A stretch of DNA of 64,000 nt from Paenibacillus sp. J45TS6 (GCF_018403285.1 NZ_BOSJ01000001.1:310001-374000), one strand, 5' to 3'; counted from the stretch's first letter, positions 1 through 10,211 are shown. Numbers and translations are program-made. Notes: generated by a model from the sequence alone, not told the origin.

Positions 1-364
1 CCAGTGCATCCGCAATCTGGCAAGCGATTCTTACCGCTTCCTCTACCTGCAGCGGCGCACGTTCTTTAATAATCTCGTTTAAGTTCTGTCCTTCAATATA
101 TTCCATTACAATGTAATGGATTTCGTCTTCTTGACCCACATCATAAATACTGACTACATTCGGATGGGATAAAGAAGCAGCGGACTGCGCTTCTCTACGA
201 AAACGTCTAATAAATTCTTCATCATGTACAAACTGTTGGCGAAGAACTTTGATTGCGACATTACGGTTCAGCAAGATATCTTGAGCCTTATAAACCAAGG
301 CCATGCCGCCCCCGCCAATGCGTTCTATTACTTCATAACGACCGCCAAGCTGATGTCCGATCAT
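1..364 (-). CDS. prkC: Ser/Thr protein kinase PrkC (PASTA kinase), N-terminal part only
   Basis: The first about 121 residues of a Hanks-type membrane Ser/Thr kinase are present; the rest runs off the window edge. The glycine-rich ATP loop reads [12 protein letters not shown] (about residues 16-27), followed by VAIKVL with the ATP-orienting lysine near residue 39, a candidate alpha-C Glu in RRFRREAQ, and the hinge-type stretch YIVMEYIEG. In the family this domain is followed by a transmembrane helix and extracellular PASTA repeats that sense muropeptides; those are not visible here. The ATG overlaps the stop of prpC by 4 bp (ATGA), the usual kinase/phosphatase coupling. Truncation is caused by the window, not by mutation. 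Confidence 0.93.
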   Translation of the reverse strand, partial: MIGHQLGGRYEVIERIGGGGMALVYKAQDILLNRNVAIKVLRQQFVHDEEFIRRFRREAQSAASLSHPNVVSIYDVGQEDEIHYIVMEYIEGQNLNEIIKERAPLQVEEAVRIACQIADAL

Positions 365-1143
365 ATGTTACCCCCCTGTTCCTTGCCGCTAGCTACCGCT
401 AGGGGCATTTCAAAAAGGGCAACCGTTATATTATCATCCCCGCCAGCAAGTAGTGCCAGCTGAAGCAGTCTTTCCGCCCGTTCAGCCAGCAGAAGATCTG
501 CTTGTCCGACAATCGTAAGGATCTGTTCACTGCTGACCATATTACTTAAGCCATCACTGCAAAGCATTAGTACATCTCCTGGTTCCATTTGGACGGAATA
601 GAGATCTACATCTACTTCCTTATCTGTACCAAGTGCTCTCGTGACGACATTTTTAAGTGGATGAACTTGAACTTCTTCTTCACTGATCTGACCGTTTTTA
701 AACAGCTCATTTACAAGAGTATGGTCCTCCGTGAGCTGTACTACTTTACGATCTGATATAAGATAAGCTCTGCTGTCTCCAATATGGCCTATAACTCCTG
801 CCGAATCGCTCATCAGAACAGCAACAACAGTGGTTCCCATATTATGAAACTTTTCATTTTCTGCAGCCTGACGAAAAATTACCTCATTCGCATGCAGAAT
901 TGCATCGCTTAGCGCAGCTGACAGTGTCGATAAAGGCAGTTCAGTCTCAAGCCCGGACAGGTCCTGTGAGACGGTTTCTACAGCGAGACGACTCGCTGTA
1001 TCCCCGGCCAGATGACCTCCCATGCCGTCCGCTACAATACCAAGAATATAACCTTGATCTAATTGGCGGACCCAGGCTGAATCTTCATTCACGGAACGAA
1101 CCCGCCCTACGTGGCTGACATGTACTGTATTCATCACCTTCAT
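361..1143 (-). CDS. prpC: PP2C-family protein phosphatase PrpC
   Basis: Metal-dependent Ser/Thr phosphatase that reverses phosphorylation by the adjacent PrkC kinase. All PP2C landmarks are present in order: RSVNEDS near the N-terminus, the metal-binding [33 protein letters not shown] and a C-terminal GGDDNITV. About 260 residues is the normal bacterial length. A GAGGTGA ribosome site lies just upstream of overlapping GTG (1146) and ATG (1143) codons, and a further ATG at 1134 follows AAGGTG, so the exact start is uncertain by a few residues; 1143 gives the best spacing. It lies 8 bp after rlmN and overlaps prkC by 4 bp, so all three are probably one transcript. Confidence 0.95.
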   Translation of the reverse strand: MKVMNTVHVSHVGRVRSVNEDSAWVRQLDQGYILGIVADGMGGHLAGDTASRLAVETVSQDLSGLETELPLSTLSAALSDAILHANEVIFRQAAENEKFHNMGTTVVAVLMSDSAGVIGHIGDSRAYLISDRKVVQLTEDHTLVNELFKNGQISEEEVQVHPLKNVVTRALGTDKEVDVDLYSVQMEPGDVLMLCSDGLSNMVSSEQILTIVGQADLLLAERAERLLQLALLAGGDDNITVALFEMPLAVASGKEQGGNI

Positions 1144-1151
1144 CACTCACC

Positions 1152-2192
1152 TCATGCTTCCATGTGCTTGGCGCGCAGCTGTCCGCACGCTGCCGCTATA
1201 TCGTGTCCTTGCTCTCTACGAATGGTTACATTAATGCCTTGCTCGGCAAGAATTCTTTGGAACTGGAATATGTCTTTACGTGCGGTTCTTACATATTTCC
1301 GCTCCGGCACATGGTTAACTGGAATCAGATTCACGTGACATATCATGTCTTTAATTACGCTTGCGAGTTCCTCAGCATGTTCAGGCTGATCATTAACTCC
1401 GCCGATTAGTGCGTATTCAAAAGTAATTCTTCGTCCTGTTTTTGCCTGATAATAACGCAAGGATTCCATCACATCATCAAAAGGAAAACGGCGGTTAACC
1501 GGCATGAGCTTGGAGCGTAATTTATCATTTGGCGCATGAATGGAAATGGCGAGATTAATCTGCGTGTCTTCATCCGCGAATTGATAAATATTAGGAACGA
1601 TACCGCTTGTAGAGACGGTAATATGGCGCTGTCCGATATTAAGTCCTTTTTCATGAATCATCGTTCTAAGGAATTTCATCGTCTCGTCATAGTTCTCAAA
1701 TGGTTCTCCTGTACCCATAATAACGATGCTGCTTACACGTTCGCCGCGCTCATCCAAAATTTGCTGAGAACGGACAACCTGAGCAATAATTTCACCAGCT
1801 GTAAGGTTACGTTTTAGTCCCCCGAGTGTGGATGCACAGAAAGTACAACCTACACGGCAGCCTACCTGCGTTGTTACACAAACACTATTTCCATAATTAT
1901 GTTTCATGATTACTGTTTCAATTGCGTGATCATCATGCAGTCCGAATAGGAACTTAACGGTTCCATCTTTAGACTCAAATTTAGTAATTTCACGCAGCGT
2001 AACAAACTGGAACTGATCATTAAGTTTCTCACGCAGTGCTTTTGAGAGATTCGTCATCTCAGAGAAGTCATTTACACGTTTAACATAGATCCAATCGTAT
2101 ATTTGTGCAGCACGAAATTTAGGTTCACCATTCTCTTTAGCCCACGCTTCTAGCTCTTCGAGCGTGTAATCATATATAAAAGGCTTCGTCAT
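1152..2192 (-). CDS. rlmN: Dual-specificity 23S rRNA/tRNA adenine-C2 methyltransferase RlmN
   Basis: Radical SAM enzyme that makes 2-methyladenosine at A2503 of 23S rRNA and position 37 of some tRNAs. The iron-sulfur cluster motif CRVGCTFC (CxxxCxxC) is present, as is the second conserved cysteine near the C-terminus in AAACGQL, which carries the transient methyl group. Other family features are [11 protein letters not shown] and ISIHAPND. The start is placed at the ATG at 2192, preceded by AGGTG; an in-frame TTG at 2240 would add 16 residues (LFKKKEQ region) but has weaker support. The length of 346 residues is normal. Position between rsmB and prpC matches the Bacillus order. Confidence 0.95.
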   Translation of the reverse strand: MTKPFIYDYTLEELEAWAKENGEPKFRAAQIYDWIYVKRVNDFSEMTNLSKALREKLNDQFQFVTLREITKFESKDGTVKFLFGLHDDHAIETVIMKHNYGNSVCVTTQVGCRVGCTFCASTLGGLKRNLTAGEIIAQVVRSQQILDERGERVSSIVIMGTGEPFENYDETMKFLRTMIHEKGLNIGQRHITVSTSGIVPNIYQFADEDTQINLAISIHAPNDKLRSKLMPVNRRFPFDDVMESLRYYQAKTGRRITFEYALIGGVNDQPEHAEELASVIKDMICHVNLIPVNHVPERKYVRTARKDIFQFQRILAEQGINVTIRREQGHDIAAACGQLRAKHMEA

Positions 2193-2369
2193 TATTTTCA
2201 ACACCTGTTCTTTCTTCTTAAATAAAGTATCGTAAAGCAAAACATCGTCATCTTATCATTCTACCCATTTTAACATATAATCCCGCATTCATCCATGAAA
2301 GCTGATGTTACAGCCTGTCATACATGAATATGATTTGCCGTGTACCAAGCTTCTTAAAAGCAACAAGAA

Positions 2370-2398
2370 GCCGCCTAAACCTTACGGTTTACAGCGGC
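2370..2398 (-). terminator. Candidate intrinsic terminator after rsmB
   Basis: An interrupted hairpin, GCCGC plus TAAACC pairing with GGTTTA plus GCGGC around a 4-base loop, sits about 80 bp after the rsmB stop. On the minus strand it is followed by a T-rich stretch (TTCTTGTTGCTTTT), not a clean T run. If active, it would separate rsmB from rlmN-prpC-prkC. Confidence 0.5.
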
Positions 2399-2478
2399 AA
2401 TCATTGATCTACGTATTAAAATCTTATAAAGCTTAGCAGACATCCGATAAGGATACAACATCCTTTTTTCTACACAAG

Positions 2479-3894
2479 CTATCCAAGACGTTTCAATCTG
2501 GCAATATAAAAACCATCACTGTTAAACTTCTGAGGAAGAATCTGAATTCCATATCCCTCTTCGGTAACACAGGATTTAACCTCTTCATTCATGCTCTCCG
2601 CAGGAGGAACGGCTGCATAATCAGGGTGTGAAGCTAGAAATTCACGGACAACCTGGTCATTTTCTTTAGGCTCTGTAGTACAAGTGCTGTAGACTAATAT
2701 ACCACCTGGCTTAAGAAGCTTTACCGCCCGGCTGAGAAGTTCACTCTGCAAACTGCTAATTGCTTCCACATCCTCCGGCGATTTCGCCCAGCGAAGATCC
2801 GGTTTGCGCCGAATGACCCCGAACCCTGAACACGGAGCATCAAGCAAAATCCGATCAAAAGAAGCCTCAGGATAATACGTATCCAGATCCAAAGCATCGT
2901 GACAAACCGTTTCAATACTACTAAGGCCAAGCCGATCTGCTTGGTCCTGAATTAATTTGACCTTATGAGGATGAATGTCGTTCGCAATAATAGAACCCTG
3001 GTCCTGCATCTTCTCACCTATATGAGACGTTTTTCCTCCCGGTGCAGCACAGCAATCCAGCACGGTCATTCCCGGCTTCGGTTCTACTGCCTCGGCAACA
3101 AGCATTGAACTTTCGTCCTGTACAGACAACATACCATCTTTATACCAAGAGGTAAGTGCCATGTTCCCGCCGCTGGATACAATAATCCCGTCTTTGCTGA
3201 TCAAGGACGGCACTACGATATGACCCGCTTCTTCCATCTCCTGCATTAATTTGTCGCGGGAAATCATGGTCGTATTGACACGAACACTGACTGGCGGCGC
3301 TTCATTATTGGCACGGCACATTGCTTCGGCTGTATGCTCTCCGTACTGGGCGACCCATCTTTTCACCAACCATTCCGGGTGAGAGTGCGTAAGGGCAATA
3401 CGTTTAACTGCTGGTAAATCTTCTGGAACTTTTAACTGATCAAGATTCCGAAGCATGTTACGCAGCACCCCGTTCACCATACCTGAAATGCCTTGATGAC
3501 CTTTGCGTTTCGCAATGTTTACTGCTTCACTGACTGCTGCATGATCAGGAATCCGGTCAAGGTATAGAATTTGATACAGACTAAGACGGAGCAAATTTCG
3601 AACCCAAGGGGTTAGTTTTTTTAAACCTTTCGCAACATAGGACTCCAGGAAATAGTCCAATGTGTTACGCCGAGCTATCGTTCCGTATACAAGTTCAGTA
3701 GCAAGACCTGCATCAGCAGGACTTAGATTTGCGCCTTTTAACACCTGATTCAAGAGCAGATTACTGTACGCTCCCTCTTCTTCCACTGCAGTCAAAATGT
3801 TCATCGCTGCTTCACGACTAGTTATATTCCGTTTCTTAGGTGCAGAAGGAGCCGACTGTTTCTTAATAGCCTTATGCTGCTCAGATGACTTCAC
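2479..3894 (-). CDS. rsmB: 16S rRNA (cytosine-967-C5)-methyltransferase RsmB
   Basis: SAM-dependent enzyme that methylates C967 in 16S rRNA. The N-terminal 150 or so residues (after a basic Ser/Lys-rich lead) form the NusB-like RNA-binding region, e.g. SREAAMNILTAVEEEGAYSN. The Rossmann-fold catalytic domain carries the SAM motif VLDCCAAPGGKT and the two m5C cysteines in DAPCSGFGV and VYSTCTTEPKEN. The gene begins with GTG in a 4-bp overlap (GTGA) with the end of fmt, so translation is probably coupled. The 471-residue length is slightly long for the family because of the basic N-terminal lead. Confidence 0.95.
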   Translation of the reverse strand: MKSSEQHKAIKKQSAPSAPKKRNITSREAAMNILTAVEEEGAYSNLLLNQVLKGANLSPADAGLATELVYGTIARRNTLDYFLESYVAKGLKKLTPWVRNLLRLSLYQILYLDRIPDHAAVSEAVNIAKRKGHQGISGMVNGVLRNMLRNLDQLKVPEDLPAVKRIALTHSHPEWLVKRWVAQYGEHTAEAMCRANNEAPPVSVRVNTTMISRDKLMQEMEEAGHIVVPSLISKDGIIVSSGGNMALTSWYKDGMLSVQDESSMLVAEAVEPKPGMTVLDCCAAPGGKTSHIGEKMQDQGSIIANDIHPHKVKLIQDQADRLGLSSIETVCHDALDLDTYYPEASFDRILLDAPCSGFGVIRRKPDLRWAKSPEDVEAISSLQSELLSRAVKLLKPGGILVYSTCTTEPKENDQVVREFLASHPDYAAVPPAESMNEEVKSCVTEEGYGIQILPQKFNSDGFYIARLKRLG

Positions 3895-4853
3895 TTCAAC
3901 ACCGTCCCTGCTTTGAGAGATCCGCCGCGAGCGAAATCAGAAGCTTGCATCACTTTTTTACCCGCAGGCTGTACTTCACGAAGCCATAACGAGCCATCTG
4001 AAGTCTTCACTTCAATACCAAGTTTAGATAAGGAAAGTACCGTTCCCGCTTCGGCTTTGTTTTGTCCGCTGGATGCATTTTTATACTCATCCGGCAATGC
4101 CAAAGGATTTACCGCTGACCATACTTTAAATACCTGCTCGTCCCACAGGGTGAAAGCCCCTGAATAAGGAACAAGACCACGAATTTGGTCGTAAATCTCC
4201 CTTGCAGAACGCGCCCAATCGATCTTCTCATCTTCTCTTGTCAAGTTCTTCGCGTAAGTTGCTTCCTCATCATTTTGCGGTATAGCCGTCACTTTACCGC
4301 TGATCAGGTTAGGCATTTCACGAATCAGCAAGTCAGATCCCGCTTCACTCAGCTTGGCGAACATCGTACCTGACGTATCTTCGTCCGTAATCGGAACTTC
4401 CACTTTGGAGATCATATCCCCCGTGTCGAGACCTTCCGCCATATACATCAGCGTAACTCCTGTAACCTTTTCCCCGTTAATAATCGAACGCTGAATTGGA
4501 GCTCCGCCGCGATATTTCGGCAACAGAGAACCATGTATATTAACACATCTGTACTTCGGCATGTCCAGAACAGCTTTAGGCAAAATCTGACCGAAAGCAG
4601 CCGTCACAATCAGATCCGGCTCCCACTTTGCAAGTTCTGCCACCGATTCTTCATCACGAAGACGGCGAGGCTGAAACACAGGAATCCCATGTTTCAGCGC
4701 AGCCTCTTTTACAGGAGTTGGGGTTAATATTTTTTTGCGACCTTGCGGTTTATCTGGCTGTGTTACTACGAGTTTTACGGAATACCCTTCCGCCAGCAAT
4801 TTTTCAAGTGCAGGTACGGCGAAATCAGGTGTCCCCATAAAAACAATATTCAT
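3891..4853 (-). CDS. fmt: Methionyl-tRNA formyltransferase
   Basis: Adds a formyl group from 10-formyl-tetrahydrofolate to Met-tRNA(fMet). The start is at MNIVFMGTPDFAVP, the canonical family N-terminus, preceded by a GGGGG-type ribosome site. The folate-binding and catalytic motif HGSLLPKYRGGAPIQ is intact, with catalytic Asn, His and Asp contained in NIHGSLLP and LDTGDMI. The C-terminal OB-like domain that contacts tRNA follows. It starts 4 bp after def, the enzyme that removes the formyl group, and overlaps rsmB by 4 bp. Confidence 0.97.
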   Translation of the reverse strand: MNIVFMGTPDFAVPALEKLLAEGYSVKLVVTQPDKPQGRKKILTPTPVKEAALKHGIPVFQPRRLRDEESVAELAKWEPDLIVTAAFGQILPKAVLDMPKYRCVNIHGSLLPKYRGGAPIQRSIINGEKVTGVTLMYMAEGLDTGDMISKVEVPITDEDTSGTMFAKLSEAGSDLLIREMPNLISGKVTAIPQNDEEATYAKNLTREDEKIDWARSAREIYDQIRGLVPYSGAFTLWDEQVFKVWSAVNPLALPDEYKNASSGQNKAEAGTVLSLSKLGIEVKTSDGSLWLREVQPAGKKVMQASDFARGGSLKAGTVLK

Positions 4854-4857
4854 ATCC

Positions 4858-5349
4858 TTACCCCCTGTTACTGCGATTCGGCAAATCTGCTCCGATTTCA
4901 TATATTTTTTCAGCAAGATCTGTGAACAGAACTCCGTTTAAATGATCGATTTCATGCTGGAAAGCACGTGCAAGAAGACCGCTTCCTGTAATCGTAATTT
5001 CTTTACCTTCACGATCCAGTCCTTTTACCGTTACCGTCTCTGCACGGCGTACATCTCCGTTATAACCAGGAATACTCAGACAACCTTCGGGACCAAATTG
5101 CTCGCCTTCCTTGGATACGATCTCCGGATTAATCATTTTGATCAGACCGTGATCATCTCCTGTATCAATAACGATGAGACGTTTCAAAATTCCTACTTGC
5201 GGAGCAGCAAGACCTACCCCTTCAGCGTCATACATTGTATCGGCCATATCATCCAGCAGTTTTTGAACGTTTGGCGTGATTTTGGTAACTTCTTTCGCAA
5301 CTTTACGCAATACATCATCAGGTTCTTTTACAATTAATCGAATTGACAT
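4858..5349 (-). CDS. def: Peptide deformylase
   Basis: Iron or zinc hydrolase that removes the N-formyl group from nascent proteins. The three family motifs are present: GVGLAAPQVG, EGCLSIPG (metal-ligand Cys) and HEIDH (two metal-ligand His and the catalytic Glu). The 163-residue form begins MSIRLIVKEPDDVL, matching the family start; an upstream ATG at 5364 would add five residues. It sits between priA (63 bp upstream) and fmt (4 bp downstream), the standard Bacillus arrangement. Confidence 0.96.
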   Translation of the reverse strand: MSIRLIVKEPDDVLRKVAKEVTKITPNVQKLLDDMADTMYDAEGVGLAAPQVGILKRLIVIDTGDDHGLIKMINPEIVSKEGEQFGPEGCLSIPGYNGDVRRAETVTVKGLDREGKEITITGSGLLARAFQHEIDHLNGVLFTDLAEKIYEIGADLPNRSNRG

Positions 5350-5412
5350 CTTTATGGACACCATCCTATACGCTTATAAGTTATGTTTTATTCTATGATC
5401 AAACCGCTTGGC

Positions 5413-7998
5413 TTACATCAGCATTTGCGGATCAACATCTATACTAATCAGTAAATCTTTCCCTTGAAAATCTTGTTCCATTTGACGAGCGATGTCCTGA
5501 ACAAGCCGGGTAGCATCGATATCACCACGCCATTTTACCATACATTGAAATCTGTATCTATTTTTCAGTCTCGCCATCGGAGAGGCTACCGGTCCAAGTA
5601 CATCCAAAGCGTTAGCACTAAATTTATCTAGACTTCCCAGCATTCCTCGTTTCTGTGCCTGCTCCTTGAGCATCCTCGTGTAGTTCTCGGCAGCTCGCAC
5701 AAGCAGCGGAAGCTGTTCATGTGAGAATGTGACGAGGATCAAACGGCAATAAGGAGGATACTGCAGAATCTTGCGATGCTTTAATTCTTCCCTAATAAAA
5801 TGGTTGAAATCATGCTTGCTTGCATGAATGATAGAATAATGTTCTGGCGTGTAGGACTGAACAAATACTTCCCCAGGCAGTTGATGTCTGCCTGCTCGGC
5901 CTGCGACTTGTGTCAGCAATTGGAATGTTTTTTCCGCAGCACGAAAATCAGGTAAATTCAGCGCCGAATCAGCCGTAATTACACCGACGAGAGTGACATC
6001 TGGAAAATCAAGCCCTTTTGCTACCATCTGCGTTCCAAGCAAAATATCGGCTTTTTTCTCCCGAAAAGCTTTCAGCAGTTTTTCGTGTGATCCTTTTTCT
6101 GTTGTTGTATCTACATCCATACGGATCACTCGAACGCCAGGGAACAACTTCGCCAGTTCTTCTTCTACCCGCTGCGTACCGGTTCCAAAGTAACGGATAT
6201 GTTCACTTCCACAGTCGGGACAAACCTCTGGTACAACTTCTGCATATCCGCAGTAGTGACACCGCATATTATTTGACCGCTGATGATAAGTTAACGAAAT
6301 ATCACATTCAGGGCAGGTTGCCACATAACCGCAGCTTCGGCACATCACAAAGGTAGAATAACCTCTTCGATTTAGTAGCAATACCGTCTGTTCGCCCTTT
6401 TCAATCCGCTCCGCAATCCCTTTATGTAGAGCCCGGCTGAACATGGAACGGTTGCCATCTTTGAGTTCTTCTCGCATATCTACAATGTGAACAACAGGCA
6501 GTTCATTACCCAGAGCACGCGTAGGCATCTCGAGCAGAACAGGAGCAAATTCATCATTGCTTTGGGATTTTGCAGCATAATAACTTTCCATTGAAGGAGT
6601 TGCTGAGCCAAGAATAACGACAGCTCCATGCTGACGAGCACGTTCTACAGCTACATCTCTTGCGTGATACTTCGGCGTTTCTTCTTGTTTATAAGAAGTC
6701 TCGTGCTCTTCATCAATGATAATGAGACCAAGGTGTTCAAAAGGGGCAAATACGGCGGAGCGAGCCCCAACGGCTACTTTTGCCTTGCCTTCACGAATTT
6801 TACGCCATTCATCGTATCTTTCCCCGCCAGAGAGTCTGCTGTGCATAACAGCGACTTGATCACCAAAACGCCCCTTAAATCGCTCTACCATCTGAGGGGT
6901 GAGTGATATTTCGGGGACGAGGACGATCGCCTGGCGATCTTGCTCTATCGCCCGCTGTATTGTCTGTAAATACACTTCTGTTTTTCCGCTTCCGGTTACT
7001 CCATGCAAAAGGAATACACCTTGTTTGCGCTCGTCCAATTTCTCCACAATCTTCTGATATACAGCCTGCTGTTCCAAAGTTAGAGGCAGCGGCTGGGTAG
7101 GTGTGAAGTGACGGCCCTTATAAGGATCACGAAACACTTCGACATCTTCAAGTACAACAAGCCCCTTATCCTCTAGACCCTTCACCGTACCCGCAGAGAC
7201 CTGTAAGCCAGAGAGCACTTCTTTTAATGCCATGGGCAGAAAGGAGCTCATCTCCACCAAATAAGAAAGCACTTCTTTTTGCCTCTTTCCCTTAGCCGGA
7301 AAATCGGCAAGAGCAGCTTCTGCTTCCTCTAATGGGACCGCAAGGTCAATAGATCGCAACGTTTTTTTCTGCAGCTTATCCTTAATCGACTGGTTCTCTT
7401 GAAGCACACCCGTAAGAAGCAGTTCCTTAATAAGGTCAGCGTCTTCAGGGTAACGTTTACCTAAATGATCTAATGTGACTTGTTCCTTACTTCGAACATA
7501 TCGTATAATTTCATTTTTCACTCTGAATGCTTCATTATCTTCGGGCAGATCAAATAATACGCTGTCCGTCTTGTCTGTAAGCCTAGGTACAGATGAATCC
7601 TTATCTTTAGTAGGATCTGCGGCGGATTGTTCCTGTGCCTCACTGTTGACAGAGATATAACGCTTGGCCTTTCCTTTGAGAGCCGTCGGAATCATGGCCT
7701 GCAGCGTAAGAATCCGATTGGAAGCATATCGCTTGCTCATCCATCCTGCGAGTTCAATGAGATCTGGTGAAAGCGGAGGTACAAGATCAAGTAATTCTCC
7801 AATTGGCTTTAACTTGAAAGTTGTGTTTGTATGATCCGCAATCGAGATTACAAACCCTTGAACTGTTCGATGGCCAAAAGGGACTCCCACCCTGCTTCCT
7901 ACTTCAACCCAGCCTAAGAGGGATTCCGGAATTAGATAATCGAATTCGCGGTCAGTATCCTTGGCTGGTACATCCACGATTACTTTCGCGATCTTCAA
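5413..7998 (-). CDS. priA: Primosomal protein N' (replication restart helicase PriA)
   Basis: Superfamily 2 DNA helicase that recognises stalled forks and reloads the replisome. The N-terminal 3'BD-like part begins LKIAKVIVDVPAKDTDREFDY. Helicase motifs follow: GVTGSGKTEVYL (Walker A), IIIDEEHETSYKQ (DEEH), LGSATPS, and TQMVAKGLDFP. Eight zinc-binding cysteines occur as CRSCGY, CPEC, CHYCGY and CPDC. I place the start at a TTG (7998) because a GGAGGGGAGGG ribosome site lies 9 bp upstream and reading further up enters coaBC; the ribosome site itself overlaps the coaBC end. 861 residues is at the long end for the family. Confidence 0.96.
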   Translation of the reverse strand: MKIAKVIVDVPAKDTDREFDYLIPESLLGWVEVGSRVGVPFGHRTVQGFVISIADHTNTTFKLKPIGELLDLVPPLSPDLIELAGWMSKRYASNRILTLQAMIPTALKGKAKRYISVNSEAQEQSAADPTKDKDSSVPRLTDKTDSVLFDLPEDNEAFRVKNEIIRYVRSKEQVTLDHLGKRYPEDADLIKELLLTGVLQENQSIKDKLQKKTLRSIDLAVPLEEAEAALADFPAKGKRQKEVLSYLVEMSSFLPMALKEVLSGLQVSAGTVKGLEDKGLVVLEDVEVFRDPYKGRHFTPTQPLPLTLEQQAVYQKIVEKLDERKQGVFLLHGVTGSGKTEVYLQTIQRAIEQDRQAIVLVPEISLTPQMVERFKGRFGDQVAVMHSRLSGGERYDEWRKIREGKAKVAVGARSAVFAPFEHLGLIIIDEEHETSYKQEETPKYHARDVAVERARQHGAVVILGSATPSMESYYAAKSQSNDEFAPVLLEMPTRALGNELPVVHIVDMREELKDGNRSMFSRALHKGIAERIEKGEQTVLLLNRRGYSTFVMCRSCGYVATCPECDISLTYHQRSNNMRCHYCGYAEVVPEVCPDCGSEHIRYFGTGTQRVEEELAKLFPGVRVIRMDVDTTTEKGSHEKLLKAFREKKADILLGTQMVAKGLDFPDVTLVGVITADSALNLPDFRAAEKTFQLLTQVAGRAGRHQLPGEVFVQSYTPEHYSIIHASKHDFNHFIREELKHRKILQYPPYCRLILVTFSHEQLPLLVRAAENYTRMLKEQAQKRGMLGSLDKFSANALDVLGPVASPMARLKNRYRFQCMVKWRGDIDATRLVQDIARQMEQDFQGKDLLISIDVDPQMLM

Positions 7999-8002
7999 GG
8001 GT

Positions 8003-9214
8003 TTACTCCCTCCCCTCCATTTGCGCAATTGCAATTTGAAATACTTGTCTTGCCACTTCGTCTTTTGATATTACGGCTAATTCTTTAACTAAACCATGTT
8101 TGTCATAGATTTCAACCGCATTGGTATCTGTTCCAAATCCTGCTCCCGGTTTCGTTACATCATTAGCAACAATAAGATCCGCATTTTTTCGTTCTAATTT
8201 TCCTTTTGCATGGAATTCAACATCATTTGTTTCCGCTGCAAATCCAATTAGGTATTGATGTGTTTTTTCTTTACCAAGTGATTCTAAAATATCGATGGTT
8301 TTGACGAGAGACAGCGTGAATGTATCGTCTTTTTTCTTGATTTTTTGTTTCGCAGCTTCCGCAGGTCTATAATCTGCCACGGCCGCAGCTTTAACCATAA
8401 TATCCGTCTTTGGCCAAAGTTTATGGACCGCCTCATACATCTCCTGAGCAGACTGCACTTTCACTACGTTGACATCTGCCGGATAGGGAACTTGCATATT
8501 GGCGGCAACAAGGGTAACCTCCGCCCCCATGTCTTTCGCAGCGGCCGCAAAGGCCACTCCCATTTTCCCAGAAGAATCATTCGTTATATATCTAACAGGG
8601 TCAATTCGCTCAATGGTCCCACCTGCAGTAACAACGACTTTTTTTCCTGCCAAACATCCTTTTTGAGAATGACGTTCAAAGAATGTTTCTAACGCAGCTA
8701 CGATGGTTTCCGGTTCTTCGAGCCTGCCTTTTCCTACATAGCCACAGGCAAGCTGACCTACACCAGGTTCGATAAAATGAACCCCTCTGGAATGAAGGGT
8801 ATTCATATTCGCAACAACTGCAGGATGTTCATACATATGAACATTCATAGCAGGAGCGATAATAACAGGAGCTGTCGTTGCAAGGAGTGTTGTGGTCAGC
8901 ATATCATCGGCAAGGCCATGTGCCATTTTAGCAATGGTATTCGCTGTAGCCGGTGCAACAAGTACAAGATCAGCTGTATCTGCTAAATTGATATGAGAGA
9001 CAACCGAAGCATCTCGTTCATCAAATGTATCGGTATAAACCGGATTTCGCGACAGTGATTGCAGGGTAAGCTCTGTGATGAACTTCTTAGCAGATTCGGT
9101 CATGATCACATGTACCTCTGCCCCTTTTTGCACGAGCTTGCTTGTCAGTGCTGCTGCTTTATATGCTGCAATGCCTCCTGTTACTCCGAGCACGATTTTT
9201 TTACCTTTCAACAT
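8003..9214 (-). CDS. coaBC: Bifunctional phosphopantothenoylcysteine decarboxylase / phosphopantothenate-cysteine ligase
   Basis: Catalyses two successive steps of coenzyme A synthesis. The N-terminal CoaC flavoprotein domain starts MLKGKKIVLGVTGGIAAYK and contains the catalytic region APAMNVHMYEHPA. The C-terminal CoaB ligase domain begins near VVVTAGGTIERIDPVRYI and includes the cysteine-binding or dimer motif region NDSSGKMG and KKKDD. The chosen ATG has AGGGGGAG at proper spacing. The stop lies 4 bp before the TTG start of priA, and rpoZ is immediately upstream, as in Bacillus. Confidence 0.96.
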   Translation of the reverse strand: MLKGKKIVLGVTGGIAAYKAAALTSKLVQKGAEVHVIMTESAKKFITELTLQSLSRNPVYTDTFDERDASVVSHINLADTADLVLVAPATANTIAKMAHGLADDMLTTTLLATTAPVIIAPAMNVHMYEHPAVVANMNTLHSRGVHFIEPGVGQLACGYVGKGRLEEPETIVAALETFFERHSQKGCLAGKKVVVTAGGTIERIDPVRYITNDSSGKMGVAFAAAAKDMGAEVTLVAANMQVPYPADVNVVKVQSAQEMYEAVHKLWPKTDIMVKAAAVADYRPAEAAKQKIKKKDDTFTLSLVKTIDILESLGKEKTHQYLIGFAAETNDVEFHAKGKLERKNADLIVANDVTKPGAGFGTDTNAVEIYDKHGLVKELAVISKDEVARQVFQIAIAQMEGRE

Positions 9215-9308
9215 ATGCGCTCCCCCTGTTCTTATCATAGATTATGGCAATAACTACGCTTGTATCTTTCGTTAACAGAGCAAAAAAAGAAGTAGAAAGA
9301 AAAAAATA

Positions 9309-9324
9309 ACAACCTTCCGGTTGT
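9309..9324 (-). terminator. Intrinsic terminator after rpoZ
   Basis: Compact hairpin ACAACC-GGAA-GGTTGT (GNRA tetraloop when read on the minus strand) followed by TATTTTTTTC. It lies between rpoZ and coaBC, so expression of coaBC-priA-def-fmt would need read-through or its own promoter. Confidence 0.75.
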
Positions 9325-9380
9325 CACTTTTATCAGGGTGTTACCTATATTAGTAGTTCAGTAAAGAAAGATGAATAGAA

Positions 9381-9602
9381 TTATGCTTCATTTTCTTCTT
9401 TTTCGTCAGTACCTGGCTCTACTTTGATGATGTCGTCATAAATCTCTTCAAGAGCAACGCCCACTTGTTTATGAGATTTAGGATTTCTAAGTTCGGACTT
9501 TTCGCCTTCACGAAGCTGTCTAGCACGTCTGGATGCAGCAACTACAAGAGAATACTTACTGTCGACTTTGTTCATCATTTCATCAATAGATGGATATAAC
9601 AA
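9381..9602 (-). CDS. rpoZ: DNA-directed RNA polymerase omega subunit
   Basis: Small subunit that helps fold and hold the beta-prime subunit of RNA polymerase. The protein begins MLYPSIDEMMNKVDSKYSLV and continues with ASRRARQL, the typical omega signature, then SHKQVGVALEEI. The start is a TTG six bases after GAGGTG, which reproduces the MLxPSID beginning known from Bacillus; the GTG four codons upstream would overlap the ribosome site. The C-terminus is acidic (DEKEENEA). It follows gmk by 20 bp. Confidence 0.95.
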   Translation of the reverse strand: MLYPSIDEMMNKVDSKYSLVVAASRRARQLREGEKSELRNPKSHKQVGVALEEIYDDIIKVEPGTDEKEENEA

Positions 9603-9622
9603 TACGAACACCTCATTCGATT

Positions 9623-10198
9623 CTATTTTTTCGCTACTTTACAATGTTCGGCGATGATGATCGATTCTATTCGCTTGCACGCCAAATCAATTTCATCATT
9701 TACTACAGCATAATCATATTTTTCTAAAAGACTGATCTCTTCAGCAGCAACGGTCATCCGGTGATCAATCGTTGCTTGGTTCTCCGTACCGCGGCCTTGG
9801 ATACGGTCTTTTAGTTCATCGAGCGAAGGAGGCAGTAAAAACACGAAAATTCCTTCTGGGAATTTTTCTTTTACTTTAAGTGCTCCTTGCACCTCAATCT
9901 CCAGAATAATATCTTTGCCTGATTCAAGCGTCTGTTCTACAAAATCACGCGGTGTACCATAGTAATTACCCACATATTCCGCATGTTCTAGTAGTTCATC
10001 TTTTTCAATCATATCAAGAAATTGTTCACGGCTTTTGAAAAAATAGTTCACTCCGTTTTCTTCGCCAAGTCTTGGCTGACGTGTCGTTGCCGACACGGAG
10101 TACGTCAAATTAGGAACTCGTTTACGCAAAGCAGTACACACGGTTCCTTTTCCTACACCCGATGGGCCAGATAATACAATAAGTAATCCCTTAGACAT
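9623..10198 (-). CDS. gmk: Guanylate kinase
   Basis: Phosphorylates GMP to GDP using ATP and so also feeds (p)ppGpp and c-di-GMP pools. The start [20 protein letters not shown] contains the P-loop GPSGVGKGT; the GMP-binding region has [19 protein letters not shown] and a following lid with RGTE. 191 residues is normal for Firmicutes. A GGAGTG site precedes the ATG. The gene lies 13 bp after remA and 20 bp before rpoZ. Confidence 0.97.
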   Translation of the reverse strand: MSKGLLIVLSGPSGVGKGTVCTALRKRVPNLTYSVSATTRQPRLGEENGVNYFFKSREQFLDMIEKDELLEHAEYVGNYYGTPRDFVEQTLESGKDIILEIEVQGALKVKEKFPEGIFVFLLPPSLDELKDRIQGRGTENQATIDHRMTVAAEEISLLEKYDYAVVNDEIDLACKRIESIIIAEHCKVAKK

Positions 10199-10211
10199 AT
10201 TACACTCCATT

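Noticed and set aside
1-364. Apparent truncation of prkC
   Set aside because: The missing part is simply cut by the window edge; the reading frame is open to base 1.
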